Shown one piece after another: positions 1 to 7,117 of a stretch of 15,180 nt of DNA (positions are counted from its first letter, which is position 1; every line of letters begins with the position of its first letter). Both the position numbers and the translations under genes were made by a program. Origin of the DNA: Spirochaetota bacterium (GTDB lineage: Bacteria; Spirochaetota; UBA4802; UBA5550); NCBI GenBank assembly GCA_022704585.1, contig JAKJGD010000005.1:1-15180 (forward strand), given 5' to 3'. The notes below the pieces were generated by a model that worked only from the letters and a program-made list of their open reading frames with translations, was not told where the DNA came from and ran no database searches.

Positions 1-1
1 C

Positions 2-3000
2 CACGCCGCTCCCGAGTCTTTCGACGGCGAGCCCGATGACCTTGAGCTTCCCGCGGTTGATCTAAAACGCCTTGACGAGAAACCCGGCAGGGAAGAGCCA
101 CGCGAAGAACCTCCCACACCGGTTGAGGACATCACCGGCCTCATCCATGAAGTAGCGGAAGAATACCCCGAGGTATCCGCAGAAGCTGTTGAGCCGGCAC
201 CTGAATTGCCGGAACTCCCCGAAGAGGAGAAACCGGCTGCCGCTGCCGCCGAAGAGCTGGACGCGCTTGGCGAGCTTGACAGCCTGACGTCAGAAGAGCC
301 CGAGTCGATGGACCACCAGGACAAGGCTCCGCGTGATACTTTTGTAGGTAAGGGAGGGGAGCGCGCACGCGAGCCGATCCGGTTCGATAAGCCGGCCGTC
401 ATGGAGGAGCTTGAGACTATCGAGCCGGACATTCTCGAGGAACCGGCGGTGTCAGACCTGGGCGCACCGGAGGACCTCGAAGCCGAAACCGGGCAGGAAC
501 CGGCCGAAACCGTTAACCTTGGCAGGGAACCCGAGGCGGATATTCCCGACCTTTCCGAGATATCCTTCGAGGAAAAGGCGATGCCCGAGGCGCGGGAATC
601 TGATATCCCAGAATTGGACATCGGTGCCGGGCTGGAAGAGACGGCCGTGCCTTCGATGGGACAGGAAGAGCCTGCAGGGCCGTCTATGGATGAGCTTACG
701 GACGAGGACCTTGCGGCTATAAGCGATGTCGGCGCTGCCGGCGAAGAGCCGTCCATCAAGCCGTCGAAAGACATCATAAGCGAAATCAGGAAGAAGGAAA
801 CAGCCCGTTCGGCGTCCGAGGACCTTGGTCCGTCAATACCCGAGCTTCCGACCATGGAAGAAGAGGAGATCGACATCGCAATGCCGGAGGATATCGTCGC
901 CCCGGCAGGACCTGCCCGGAGCGGCCGCGCCGCCGAACCGGCCGCAGAAGGCATTGAGCTCACCGATCGCGAATTGAACCGGGTGAAGAAGGCGATATTG
1001 CTTTACAATCCGGGCGTGCGCCAGGTCGTCAAGGACGTGGTGATAAACGACCTCCTTCCGCTGAAGGACACCCGGCAGCTGATCAACCTGATACTCTCGG
1101 GACGGTCCGAAAGCGACATACAGAAATACCTTGAAGGAAAGCTTGGCAGGAAGATACAGCTCATCGAAGAAATGGCTGCGGCGCCGGTCGCAGGCCGCCG
1201 CGTCATCACGGCCAGGCCGGAATACACCCGCGAGGGGAGGGACCGCCAGAAGAGGCTCCTGACGATTACGAAGATCTTCGGCGCGGCGGCGGCAGTCGCC
1301 TGCGTGCTGATGGTGGTCGGCTACCAGTTCATTTACAAGCCCTGGGCCGCCAAGCGGATGATCCGGGAAGGCACGGCGCTGATCCGCGAGAGCGGCGACT
1401 ACCTCAAGAAGCCGAAGGACTACGCGAAGGCGGAGGAGATCTTCCGCGACGTGGACGCGAATTACATAAAAAACTTCGTGTACGGCTACACCGAGTACTC
1501 GCGCGCCTATTTTGACAAGAGGGAATATACCTTCTCTATCGAAAAGATGAACAAGATATACGCTATCCAGTACAAGGATCGGAAACTGAACGTCGAAACC
1601 CCTGTCCTGCTGCGTCTGGGTGATTACTATTCGAAGGTGCCGGCGGAGTATTACAATACGATGCGGCTCAACATCAACCAGTGGTATTATCCCGGGAGCC
1701 AGAAGAAACGGGAGGAATGGTCCCAGCTTGATGTGGCGATCGAGTTCTACCGCAGGGTGCTGGTCCGCGAGCCGAAAAACATCGACGCGCTTTACGGCGT
1801 CGGGAACGCCTATTTCTACCAGGGCCAGTATTTCAAAGCGAAGAAATATTACGAGGACATCATCAACGTGAATCCGGATTCCGTCATAGGGTATGCCGGA
1901 CTCATGAACCTCTATATCGAGCGCAACGTGTTCCAGAAGGTCATCGATGTGCACGCGAAGCTGGTCGAGAAGAAGATGCTCGATGAACTTCCTTCGGCGC
2001 TGCTCGCGAAGCTCGCGTCATATTACCTGGACAAGCAGGCAACGGCGACAGAAAACGTGCGCATCGAATACGGTGTCCAGTCTCCGCGATTCAAGGATGC
2101 TGATGACAACCTCTATCCGGCGGTCAAAGCCGTGCTCGCGGCCCTCAACAAGCGCGACAAGGACTACCCGCCGCTCCATCTGCAGTTAGCGCGGCTCAGC
2201 AAGGCGCAGAACAACCTGAAGATCATGAAGATCCATCTGGAAAAGGCGATCGAGCTGTCCGGGAAGAACTACGGTGCGGACTATTTCGGTGCCCTCCATC
2301 TCATGGGAGAATATTATTACCAGACGCGGGAGCCGGTTGAGGCCTACAAAATGCTTAACCGCGCTATAAAGGCCGCGGACAACCCGCCCGAGTTCACGAG
2401 GGAGGATTTCTACAGGGAGACCGAGAGCGCCGGCAAGTCCTATGCCCTTCAGGGTAACATCTTTTATTATTATTTCGACAAGATACAGATGCGCTACGGC
2501 GACCTCGAGGACGAGGTCGTCGATGATGAAACCGACAAGCTCGCGAATTACCAGATAGCGAAGGAAAAATACGAGAAGGCGATCGAAGAAGGGTTCGAGT
2601 CCTCGGAAGTGCATTATAACCTGGGACGGGTCTATTACCTGAATCGCCAGTACCAGCAGTCTCTTGACCAGTGGCTCAATCTCTACGAAGATTTCATGGG
2701 CAACCCCGAGCTGATGTTCGCACTGGGCAACGCCTTCTACCACATGGGCAATCCCGAGGCGGCCAAGGGCGAGTACCTGAAGCTCATATCCGCATATGAA
2801 TACGAACTGGATAAAATGAAAATAGCCCGCTACGATCTGGCAGGCCATGTCAAGCTCATCACCTTCATGTCGGGTGCTTATAACAACCTGGGCGCAGTCT
2901 ACCAGATCCAGGGCAAAGAGGCAAAGAGCGACATCAGCTACTGGAAGGCAATCGATTACGCCCAGCGCATCGGGCGCGACAATGAATTCGCACGGGTAAA

Positions 3001-3103
3001 CATGGCCCGCTCGTTCAAACAGACCGGTGAGATCGGTGAGCCCATACTGGACGAATCGATACCCTACAGCATCGACGTCTACCGTGAAGATATGAGAAGA
3101 TAG
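2..3103 (+). CDS. Membrane-anchored TPR protein, candidate periplasmic flagellar collar protein FlcA (5' end outside window)
   Basis: The reading frame is open from base 2, so the true start lies upstream and 1033 residues are visible. The TTG at 206 sits inside the open frame and is not a likely start. Visible residues 1-310 are low-complexity, rich in Glu, Pro, Ala and Asp. Residues about 320-390 form a denser helical block (ELTDRELNRVKKAILLYNPG onward). Residues 422-444 are a single hydrophobic helix flanked by Arg and Lys, which would place the N-terminal half in the cytoplasm. The remaining roughly 590 residues are helical, with clear TPR units near residues 595 and 868 (YGVGNAYFYQGQYFKAKKYY; HYNLGRVYYLNRQYQQSLDQ). 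Spirochaete FlcA proteins share this long TPR part and membrane anchor, and FlcA helps assemble the periplasmic flagellar collar and stator. The TPR and membrane architecture is certain; the FlcA identity is inferred. The gene ends 6 bases from the convergent gene on the other strand, with no terminator hairpin between them. Confidence 0.85.
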   Translation, partial: HAAPESFDGEPDDLELPAVDLKRLDEKPGREEPREEPPTPVEDITGLIHEVAEEYPEVSAEAVEPAPELPELPEEEKPAAAAAEELDALGELDSLTSEEPESMDHQDKAPRDTFVGKGGERAREPIRFDKPAVMEELETIEPDILEEPAVSDLGAPEDLEAETGQEPAETVNLGREPEADIPDLSEISFEEKAMPEARESDIPELDIGAGLEETAVPSMGQEEPAGPSMDELTDEDLAAISDVGAAGEEPSIKPSKDIISEIRKKETARSASEDLGPSIPELPTMEEEEIDIAMPEDIVAPAGPARSGRAAEPAAEGIELTDRELNRVKKAILLYNPGVRQVVKDVVINDLLPLKDTRQLINLILSGRSESDIQKYLEGKLGRKIQLIEEMAAAPVAGRRVITARPEYTREGRDRQKRLLTITKIFGAAAAVACVLMVVGYQFIYKPWAAKRMIREGTALIRESGDYLKKPKDYAKAEEIFRDVDANYIKNFVYGYTEYSRAYFDKREYTFSIEKMNKIYAIQYKDRKLNVETPVLLRLGDYYSKVPAEYYNTMRLNINQWYYPGSQKKREEWSQLDVAIEFYRRVLVREPKNIDALYGVGNAYFYQGQYFKAKKYYEDIINVNPDSVIGYAGLMNLYIERNVFQKVIDVHAKLVEKKMLDELPSALLAKLASYYLDKQATATENVRIEYGVQSPRFKDADDNLYPAVKAVLAALNKRDKDYPPLHLQLARLSKAQNNLKIMKIHLEKAIELSGKNYGADYFGALHLMGEYYYQTREPVEAYKMLNRAIKAADNPPEFTREDFYRETESAGKSYALQGNIFYYYFDKIQMRYGDLEDEVVDDETDKLANYQIAKEKYEKAIEEGFESSEVHYNLGRVYYLNRQYQQSLDQWLNLYEDFMGNPELMFALGNAFYHMGNPEAAKGEYLKLISAYEYELDKMKIARYDLAGHVKLITFMSGAYNNLGAVYQIQGKEAKSDISYWKAIDYAQRIGRDNEFARVNMARSFKQTGEIGEPILDESIPYSIDVYREDMRR

Positions 3104-3109
3104 TCCCCT

Positions 3110-3637
3110 CTATTTTTTGGTGCGCTTCGCCTTTGTCTTTTTCAGAACCGCGAACTCAAACCCGTCGACGAGTACATTGAAGGAAGCATTGTTGATGTTT
3201 TCCGAAAGGGAATGGACCCGCCATATCTCCGTCCCGTCGGTAAAGATGATGGTGACCTCGACGTCGGTGCTGGTACCCCGCTTTGAGTCCAGTATGCTCG
3301 CGTGGAAATCGACCAGCTTTATCTCGCCTATGACGGGAAACAGGGGGGTGAGGCCCTTCTTGAGAACGTTAGCCAGCGCGTCGACCGGACCGTTGCCGTT
3401 GGACGCTTCATGTATGACCCTGCCGTTTGCTTCGATCTGGACAGTCGCCTCGGGGTCGATCCCGTTGTCGATAAGGCGGTACCCTCCCACGATACGGAAG
3501 GGAGGCTTGTATTTTTTCAGTGAGCGGGCAATGGCAAGGACTTTTGACGCGTCTTCTATTTCATAGTTAAGCATGGCATCTGCCCCCCCGTAATTGGATA
3601 GATGAACGACGGTCCCGGCCGGGATTTGGCTTTTCAC
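3110..3637 (-). CDS. Free-standing LeuA/CimA-type allosteric regulatory domain protein
   Basis: This 175-residue protein matches the C-terminal regulatory (LeuA dimer) domain of citramalate and 2-isopropylmalate synthases along most of its length. Visible signatures are EATVQIEANGRVIHEASNGN at about residues 64-83 followed by GPVDALANVLKKGL, then IKLVDFHASILDSKRGTSTD, and a C-terminal SENINNASFNVLVDGFEF. The last of these resembles CimA (SENIIEASWQALVDSIEY) more than LeuA. In full-length enzymes this domain binds isoleucine or leucine and follows a roughly 360-residue TIM barrel. No barrel is present here: the frame upstream closes at the TAG that ends the neighbouring kinase gene, 14 codons away. 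The start is GTG (3635-3637) with no good Shine-Dalgarno, so the exact start is uncertain. It lies last in a minus-strand run after psd and the cytidylate-kinase-like gene. It could be a ligand-sensing subunit working in trans, or a remnant; the intact frame argues against decay. Confidence 0.85.
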   Translation of the reverse strand: MKSQIPAGTVVHLSNYGGADAMLNYEIEDASKVLAIARSLKKYKPPFRIVGGYRLIDNGIDPEATVQIEANGRVIHEASNGNGPVDALANVLKKGLTPLFPVIGEIKLVDFHASILDSKRGTSTDVEVTIIFTDGTEIWRVHSLSENINNASFNVLVDGFEFAVLKKTKAKRTKK

Positions 3638-3676
3638 CCCGATAGCAATGGCAGATGGCTCATCAGCGCGACATGA

Positions 3677-4390
3677 CTACTTCGCGCTTTTAAGTTTCAT
3701 CCCCTCAATAATAAGCCGCGCGGCAGCGTCAATGTTCGTGTTCCCGAGATTGATAATCAGATCATAATTATGGGGATCACGAACGTCAAACCGCACGTAT
3801 TCCGTGATGTAATTTTCGCGGCGCGCGGTATTTTCGATAACCAGCTTCTCCGCTTCCTTCTTGGTTAAGTTCTTGTTTTTCATCACGTTCTGGACTTTGA
3901 CTTCCATTGGCGCGACGATCATGACATGATACCCGCCGCTCATTTCGCGTGTTATAACGTTGGATGCGCGGCCGACCAGGACAACGTTCCCGTGGGCGGC
4001 GAGTATGCGAATCGTCTGGGCAAGCTTCTGGTAAACCGCCACTTGAGGCGGCAGGCTGCTGAAAACAGACTTGAGGATATCGGTCAGGTCCCTGAGCGCG
4101 TCGTCGGTGAGGGTTTTTACCAGGTGTGACGAAAGCTCCATCTCCTCCATGACCTTGTCCAGAACCTGCCGCTCATACGCGGCCCAGAGCGGATTGGGGG
4201 CCGGGTCGGCTGTATTGAGGGTTTCGGCGATCTTCTTTCCAATCGTGTAACCGGAGCAGCCGTATTCACGGGATATGGTTATGAACTGACGCAGACTTTT
4301 CCGCTCCTCGGGTGCGGTCACCGTGTTCTTTTTCTGCTGCCAGTACTTGACCTGCGCGCTTATATATTTATCAAGTGTCGATGTAGGCAT
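3677..4390 (-). CDS. Cytidylate-kinase-like family protein
   Basis: The 237-residue product carries the cytidylate-kinase-like N-terminal loop (ITISREYGCSGYTIGKKIAE, about residues 37-56), a later core strand and helix VVLVGRASNVI (137-147), and a C-terminal RRENYITEYVRFDVRDPHNY (190-209) followed by DLIINLGNTNID. These are typical of the broad family of P-loop kinases related to Cmk. Many members have no proven substrate, so CMP phosphorylation should not be assumed. There is no signal peptide; it should be cytosolic. An upstream GTG at 4391-4393 is also in frame, but the AAAGGAG Shine-Dalgarno (4399-4405) sits 8 bases from the ATG at 4388-4390, the better spacing. Its TAG stop is in the same frame as the downstream regulatory-domain gene, which starts about 40 bases later. 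The leader contains two hairpins. Confidence 0.85.
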   Translation of the reverse strand: MPTSTLDKYISAQVKYWQQKKNTVTAPEERKSLRQFITISREYGCSGYTIGKKIAETLNTADPAPNPLWAAYERQVLDKVMEEMELSSHLVKTLTDDALRDLTDILKSVFSSLPPQVAVYQKLAQTIRILAAHGNVVLVGRASNVITREMSGGYHVMIVAPMEVKVQNVMKNKNLTKKEAEKLVIENTARRENYITEYVRFDVRDPHNYDLIINLGNTNIDAAARLIIEGMKLKSAK

Positions 4391-4398
4391 CACTCCAG

Positions 4399-4405
4399 CT
4401 CCTTT
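4399..4405 (-). promoter_or_regulatory. Ribosome binding site deciding the start of the cytidylate-kinase-like gene
   Basis: On the minus strand the sequence reads AAAGGAG, followed by 8 bases and then ATG (4390-4388). Spacing to the alternative GTG is 5 bases. The site favours the ATG. Confidence 0.6.
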
Positions 4406-4441
4406 GTGGTTTTTTCCGTTTTTCCTGGTTCAATGGAATTA

Positions 4442-4500
4442 CAGCGGAATACGCTGCTGTTTCCTCTTCACCGTGACCGGCCGAAAGCGGATTCACGGTG
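4442..4500 (-). promoter_or_regulatory. Two hairpins in the leader of the cytidylate-kinase-like gene
   Basis: An exact 8-base inverted repeat, CACCGTGA (4469-4476) and TCACGGTG (4493-4500), encloses a smaller nested stem CCG/CGG with an AAAG loop. Closer to the gene, CAGCG (4442-4446) and CGCTG (4452-4456) form a second stem with a 5-base loop. Both lie 50-110 bases upstream of the ATG in transcription order. No U-tract follows either, so they look like leader structure or a protein-binding site rather than an intrinsic terminator. Confidence 0.35.
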
Positions 4501-4642
4501 CTATTAAAATTTTTACACTGCCTGTATTGAAATTTATATGGGCAGTTAAAATATCAAGAACTTTTCTCGGGATTTTCCTCAAAAAAACCGGTGATTTTTC
4601 AAGCGGAAATTTTTTACTAATGGAGGGATCGATTCCACCAGT

Positions 4643-4672
4643 ACTGCCATTTATCAAGAGATCAATGACAGT
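4643..4672 (-). terminator. Strong hairpin downstream of psd, possible 3'-end structure
   Basis: A 30-base element folds into a 13-position stem (12 pairs including one G-U, with one mismatch) closed by a TCTT tetraloop. It begins about 58 bases after the psd stop codon on the minus strand. No run of U follows, so a classical rho-independent terminator is not supported. It may be a rho-dependent or RNA-stabilising 3' end, or an attenuator before the kinase gene. Confidence 0.4.
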
Positions 4673-4730
4673 ATGAATGGACAGATTGCCGTCTCTTCAT
4701 CATGTAAGGCCCGCATTCGTGTTCCCCGTT

Positions 4731-5588
4731 TCAGGATTTCGTATTCAATCTCCCGATCCTGGCTCCCATCCTGATTTTGGTGCCTGGAGCGAAACTGTCG
4801 AATGTGACAGCTCCTTTTTGGAAAAGAAGGATTATCGTTGATCCAAGGTGGAAGGCGCCCAGTTCATCACCGGCGCGGACAGGTATCCGCTCATTCGACG
4901 CAAAAAGCTTTTCATCCAGACGGCGGAAGGTTTTATTTGTCGTGATATCGCTATACGAAAGCGTGATTCTTCCCACGTTCAGGGCGCCAATCTTGCATAC
5001 ACCGACGGTGCCCGCCGGGCATTCAATGTAGCTTACCAGCCGTTCGTTTTTAATGAAAAGATTACCCAATCCATTGACCATCCACTCCTGGACCGTGTAG
5101 AGCGTCCCCGGGATGTTGAAGTATCCCGATAGTGCGCCGGTTACCGGGGAATGGATACGATGATAATCGCCTGGTGAAAGGTAGAGTGTCATAAAGTCAC
5201 CCCAGAGAAATTTCCGGTACGTGTCGGAAGGAATCAGATCACGGACTGAGTAGTCGATGCCTTTTGCCTGGATGATCGTGGTGTCATTGATGTTGCCGTA
5301 GCGGTCGATCCGGGCATCCACGGGTGAAACGACGCACCCGGCAGTGCTGTCGACCGGATGGGTCCCTTCTTTCATTTTACGGGTAAAGAAATCGTCAAGG
5401 GTTCTGAATCCCCCGGCAGGGGTGATATACTCGTTGATCACACCGTATTTTGCACTGTACCATGAAATGACCGATTCAAGCAGGCGTCGAGGCAGGTGCA
5501 GTCGCGCGAGGTATCCGAACGCCCGCGACATCAGGCTCTTGGGGAGCAGTCTGTAGGCGAAAAGCGAGAACGGCCTTCTGTTTTTCAT
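4731..5588 (-). CDS. psd: Phosphatidylserine decarboxylase proenzyme
   Basis: The enzyme removes CO2 from phosphatidylserine to give phosphatidylethanolamine at the inner membrane. The 285-residue product has a normal length and all expected catalytic features: SPVDARI with Asp91, GDYHRIHSP with Asp141, His143 and His146, and the self-cleavage motif LGST at 248-251. There Ser250 becomes the pyruvoyl group, splitting the proenzyme into a large beta chain and a 36-residue alpha chain. The N-terminus is basic with amphipathic segments, consistent with membrane association. The ATG start at 5588 has a GAGG about 10 bases upstream. No phosphatidylserine synthase gene lies in the window; the neighbours are the kinase-like gene downstream and the divergent YidD gene upstream. 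Confidence 0.95.
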   Translation of the reverse strand: MKNRRPFSLFAYRLLPKSLMSRAFGYLARLHLPRRLLESVISWYSAKYGVINEYITPAGGFRTLDDFFTRKMKEGTHPVDSTAGCVVSPVDARIDRYGNINDTTIIQAKGIDYSVRDLIPSDTYRKFLWGDFMTLYLSPGDYHRIHSPVTGALSGYFNIPGTLYTVQEWMVNGLGNLFIKNERLVSYIECPAGTVGVCKIGALNVGRITLSYSDITTNKTFRRLDEKLFASNERIPVRAGDELGAFHLGSTIILLFQKGAVTFDSFAPGTKIRMGARIGRLNTKS

Positions 5589-5805
5589 GACGGTACATCC
5601 TCATTCGTGATCTGCGGGAGGCGGCGGCCCTGCTGCCATAGCCCGACATCAAGCTGGTAATTTGCAGTTGGCATCATGTCAAGTATTAAACTCGGGTCGG
5701 CTCCCTGCTGCGCGGAAGTCTGGAGCGTAACATGCAAAACTTATCTTGACATTATATTAAGCATGCATGAAAATATGATATGTCTCATACAAGGCCGGAT
5801 ATACA
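5589..5805. promoter_or_regulatory. Divergent promoter region between psd and the yidD-like gene
   Basis: This 217-base gap separates divergently transcribed genes. Toward psd (minus strand) there is an exact TTGACA at 5677-5682 with a poor -10 (TACCAG, 5654-5659, 17-base spacer), and a perfect TATAAT farther out at 5751-5756 with a weak -35. Toward yidD there is an exact TTGACA at 5746-5751. The two directions therefore share or overlap promoter elements around 5746-5756. Short open frames crossing the gap have no support as genes. Confidence 0.4.
5746..5774 (+). promoter_or_regulatory. Candidate sigma-70-type promoter for the yidD-like operon
   Basis: An exact TTGACA (5746-5751) is followed after 17 bases by GAAAAT (5769-5774, 4 of 6 matches to TATAAT). 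A better-looking TATGAT lies at 5774-5779, but its 22-base spacing is too long. The start codon is about 30 bases downstream. The -35 is convincing and the -10 is weak. Confidence 0.35.
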
Positions 5806-6213
5806 ATGAAGCGATCATGGTTTCCCGCAGCGCTCCTCCTCCTGGTGCCATGGCTTCCGCTGCACGGCCGGCAGTTCGGGCCGTGGGACGCGGGCGTGAC
5901 GGTCGGCGATGCCGCGGTTGCCGTACAGGCTGTACCGGATGCCGGCGCGTCTCGTGCCATCCGCGGAATATATGACTCGTTCACAGGCGGAGCGCTTCTC
6001 CTGATCCGGGCGTTTCAGATATGGATATCGCCCCAGGACGGACCGAGCTGCCGTTATCATCCAACCTGCAGTGCCTACGGGAAAAACGCTGTCCAGAAAT
6101 ATGGCGCATTCGTGGGAAGCATCCTGACCGGTGACAGGATATTGCGGTGCAATCTGTTTGCCAGGCCGGGAGAAGACCCGGTCCCTGATACTCTGTTAGA
6201 GAAAGACAAGTGA
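5806..6213 (+). CDS. yidD: YidD-family membrane protein insertion efficiency factor with N-terminal extension
   Basis: Residues about 61-127 carry the YidD pattern: GGALLLIRAFQIWISP, then CRYHPTCSAYGKNA, KYG, RILRC and DPVP, with conserved cysteines at 82, 88 and 115. YidD is a small protein that helps YidC and Sec insert and fold inner-membrane proteins, and is usually about 70-90 residues, starting at the amphipathic helix. This one is 135 residues. It adds about 55 N-terminal residues beginning MKRSWFPAALLLLVPWLPLH, which look like a signal peptide or membrane anchor, followed by a linker. The usual neighbours rnpA, rpmH and yidC are absent; instead two membrane proteins follow, the first 13 bases downstream. 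The start codon has only a weak AAGG upstream, and an alternative internal start that removes the extension is not obvious. The family call is secure; the topology is inferred. Confidence 0.9.
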   Translation: MKRSWFPAALLLLVPWLPLHGRQFGPWDAGVTVGDAAVAVQAVPDAGASRAIRGIYDSFTGGALLLIRAFQIWISPQDGPSCRYHPTCSAYGKNAVQKYGAFVGSILTGDRILRCNLFARPGEDPVPDTLLEKDK

Positions 6214-6226
6214 TCCATGGGCGGTT

Positions 6227-7117
6227 ATGATCGGTCGGTGCCTGTACACAGCCATGCTCATCCTGTATGCGGGAAGCGCAACAGTGTCCGTAGCGGACGA
6301 TGGGGCCGTCACACGGCAGAAGCGCTTCATCCGTGAGCTCTTTTCGGAAAAGCGCTTCTTTGATGCGATCGCCGAGACGAAACGTCTCCGGTCCATGGAT
6401 TCCCGGAGCGGGAGCCGGGCAGAATACGATTTTTTCATCGATATAAATTATTTCATGGGCGGGCAGTACCGCTCCGTGGTAAAAAATATCATCGGCCGCC
6501 CGGGCCCCTTCGATGTCCGCAGCCGCGTGCTCCTGTCGCAGTCATATTTGAGGCAGGGAATGAGCGCGCTGTCTCTCCGGGCGGTCCGCACCATCGGCTA
6601 CGGCGAGGCCGCAGGGCCGCTGCGGTACCGGCTCCTGGCGCGGAAGGCCGAGGCGTTCGCGGCATGCGGGATGTACCGCGAGCTTGCCGCTGAAGCGGCG
6701 GCAGCGGAGCCCTATGTTCCCGAAAGGGAGATGGTTGAGCTCCTCCGGGTTGAAGCCGGGCGGCACGCGGCGCTTCAACGCACCTCTGTCCCTCTTGCGG
6801 TTGCACTTTCCGTATTCATCCCCGGCGCCGGGCAGATGTACGCGGGCAGATACATCAGCGGTATCACGAGCTTCCTTGGAATAGCCGCGATGGCTGGAGG
6901 CGCTGTCCTGTTCTATCGCGGCGGAAGGAGGGAGCTCTCCTATACCTTTATCTTTTTCTCGTCGTTGTTGTATCTCGGTAATATTTACGGAGCGTTCAAC
7001 GCGGCACAGGCCGCGAATGAAGACCGCGAGCGCGAATTCAGGGAATCGCTCGGGCGCAGATGCATCCCGGCCTATGACCCGGAGGCCGAGGTGCGGGACA
7101 ACGAGGTGTTCCGATGA
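6227..7117 (+). CDS. Secreted/membrane protein with helical repeats and C-terminal PGAGQMYAGRY membrane domain
   Basis: The 296-residue product begins with a signal-peptide-like segment, with a likely cleavage after SVA (residues 21-23). Residues 30-180 are helical and TPR-like. The motif IPGAGQMYAGRYISG (about 198-212) starts a membrane region of about three hydrophobic segments ending near residue 262, followed by a charged tail. The P-G-A-G-Q-x-Y-x-G-R-Y pattern is seen in small membrane domains of the TM2/DUF5683 kind; whether it belongs to one of these is inference. No enzymatic motif is visible. The next gene is a paralogue in the same order of parts, starting in an ATGA overlap (7114-7117), so the two are probably translationally coupled and act together, likely with YidD. 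The ATG at 6227 has only a weak GGGCGG upstream. Confidence 0.8.
   Translation: MIGRCLYTAMLILYAGSATVSVADDGAVTRQKRFIRELFSEKRFFDAIAETKRLRSMDSRSGSRAEYDFFIDINYFMGGQYRSVVKNIIGRPGPFDVRSRVLLSQSYLRQGMSALSLRAVRTIGYGEAAGPLRYRLLARKAEAFAACGMYRELAAEAAAAEPYVPEREMVELLRVEAGRHAALQRTSVPLAVALSVFIPGAGQMYAGRYISGITSFLGIAAMAGGAVLFYRGGRRELSYTFIFFSSLLYLGNIYGAFNAAQAANEDREREFRESLGRRCIPAYDPEAEVRDNEVFR

Larger units (their letters stand above)
4394..4730. other. Non-coding gap with hairpins between psd and the kinase gene
   Basis: This 337-base stretch has no credible gene. An open frame on the + strand across part of it (4323-4676) has no ribosome site, no homology I recognise, and overlaps the kinase gene antisense. 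The middle, about 4500-4620, is markedly AT-rich compared with the surrounding genes, as expected for promoter DNA; on the minus strand it contains a TATAAA (4533-4538) but no matching -35 at normal spacing. Two structured elements, at 4442-4500 and 4643-4672, are listed separately. Confidence 0.6.

Noticed and set aside
833..1954. Long minus-strand open frame (373 codons) inside the TPR gene
   Set aside because: It is antisense to a gene with clear TPR motifs and a membrane anchor, has no recognisable domain, and arises from the GC-biased codon use of the real gene.
3110..4390. The kinase-like gene and the regulatory-domain gene as one gene split by a stop codon
   Set aside because: They share a frame across one TAG, but each ends or begins at a natural domain boundary and no known family fuses them. 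Two adjacent genes is the simpler reading.
4323..4676. Plus-strand open frame of 117 codons across the psd to kinase gap
   Set aside because: Begins antisense inside the kinase gene, lacks a ribosome site, and its later half is translated AT-rich intergenic DNA and hairpins.
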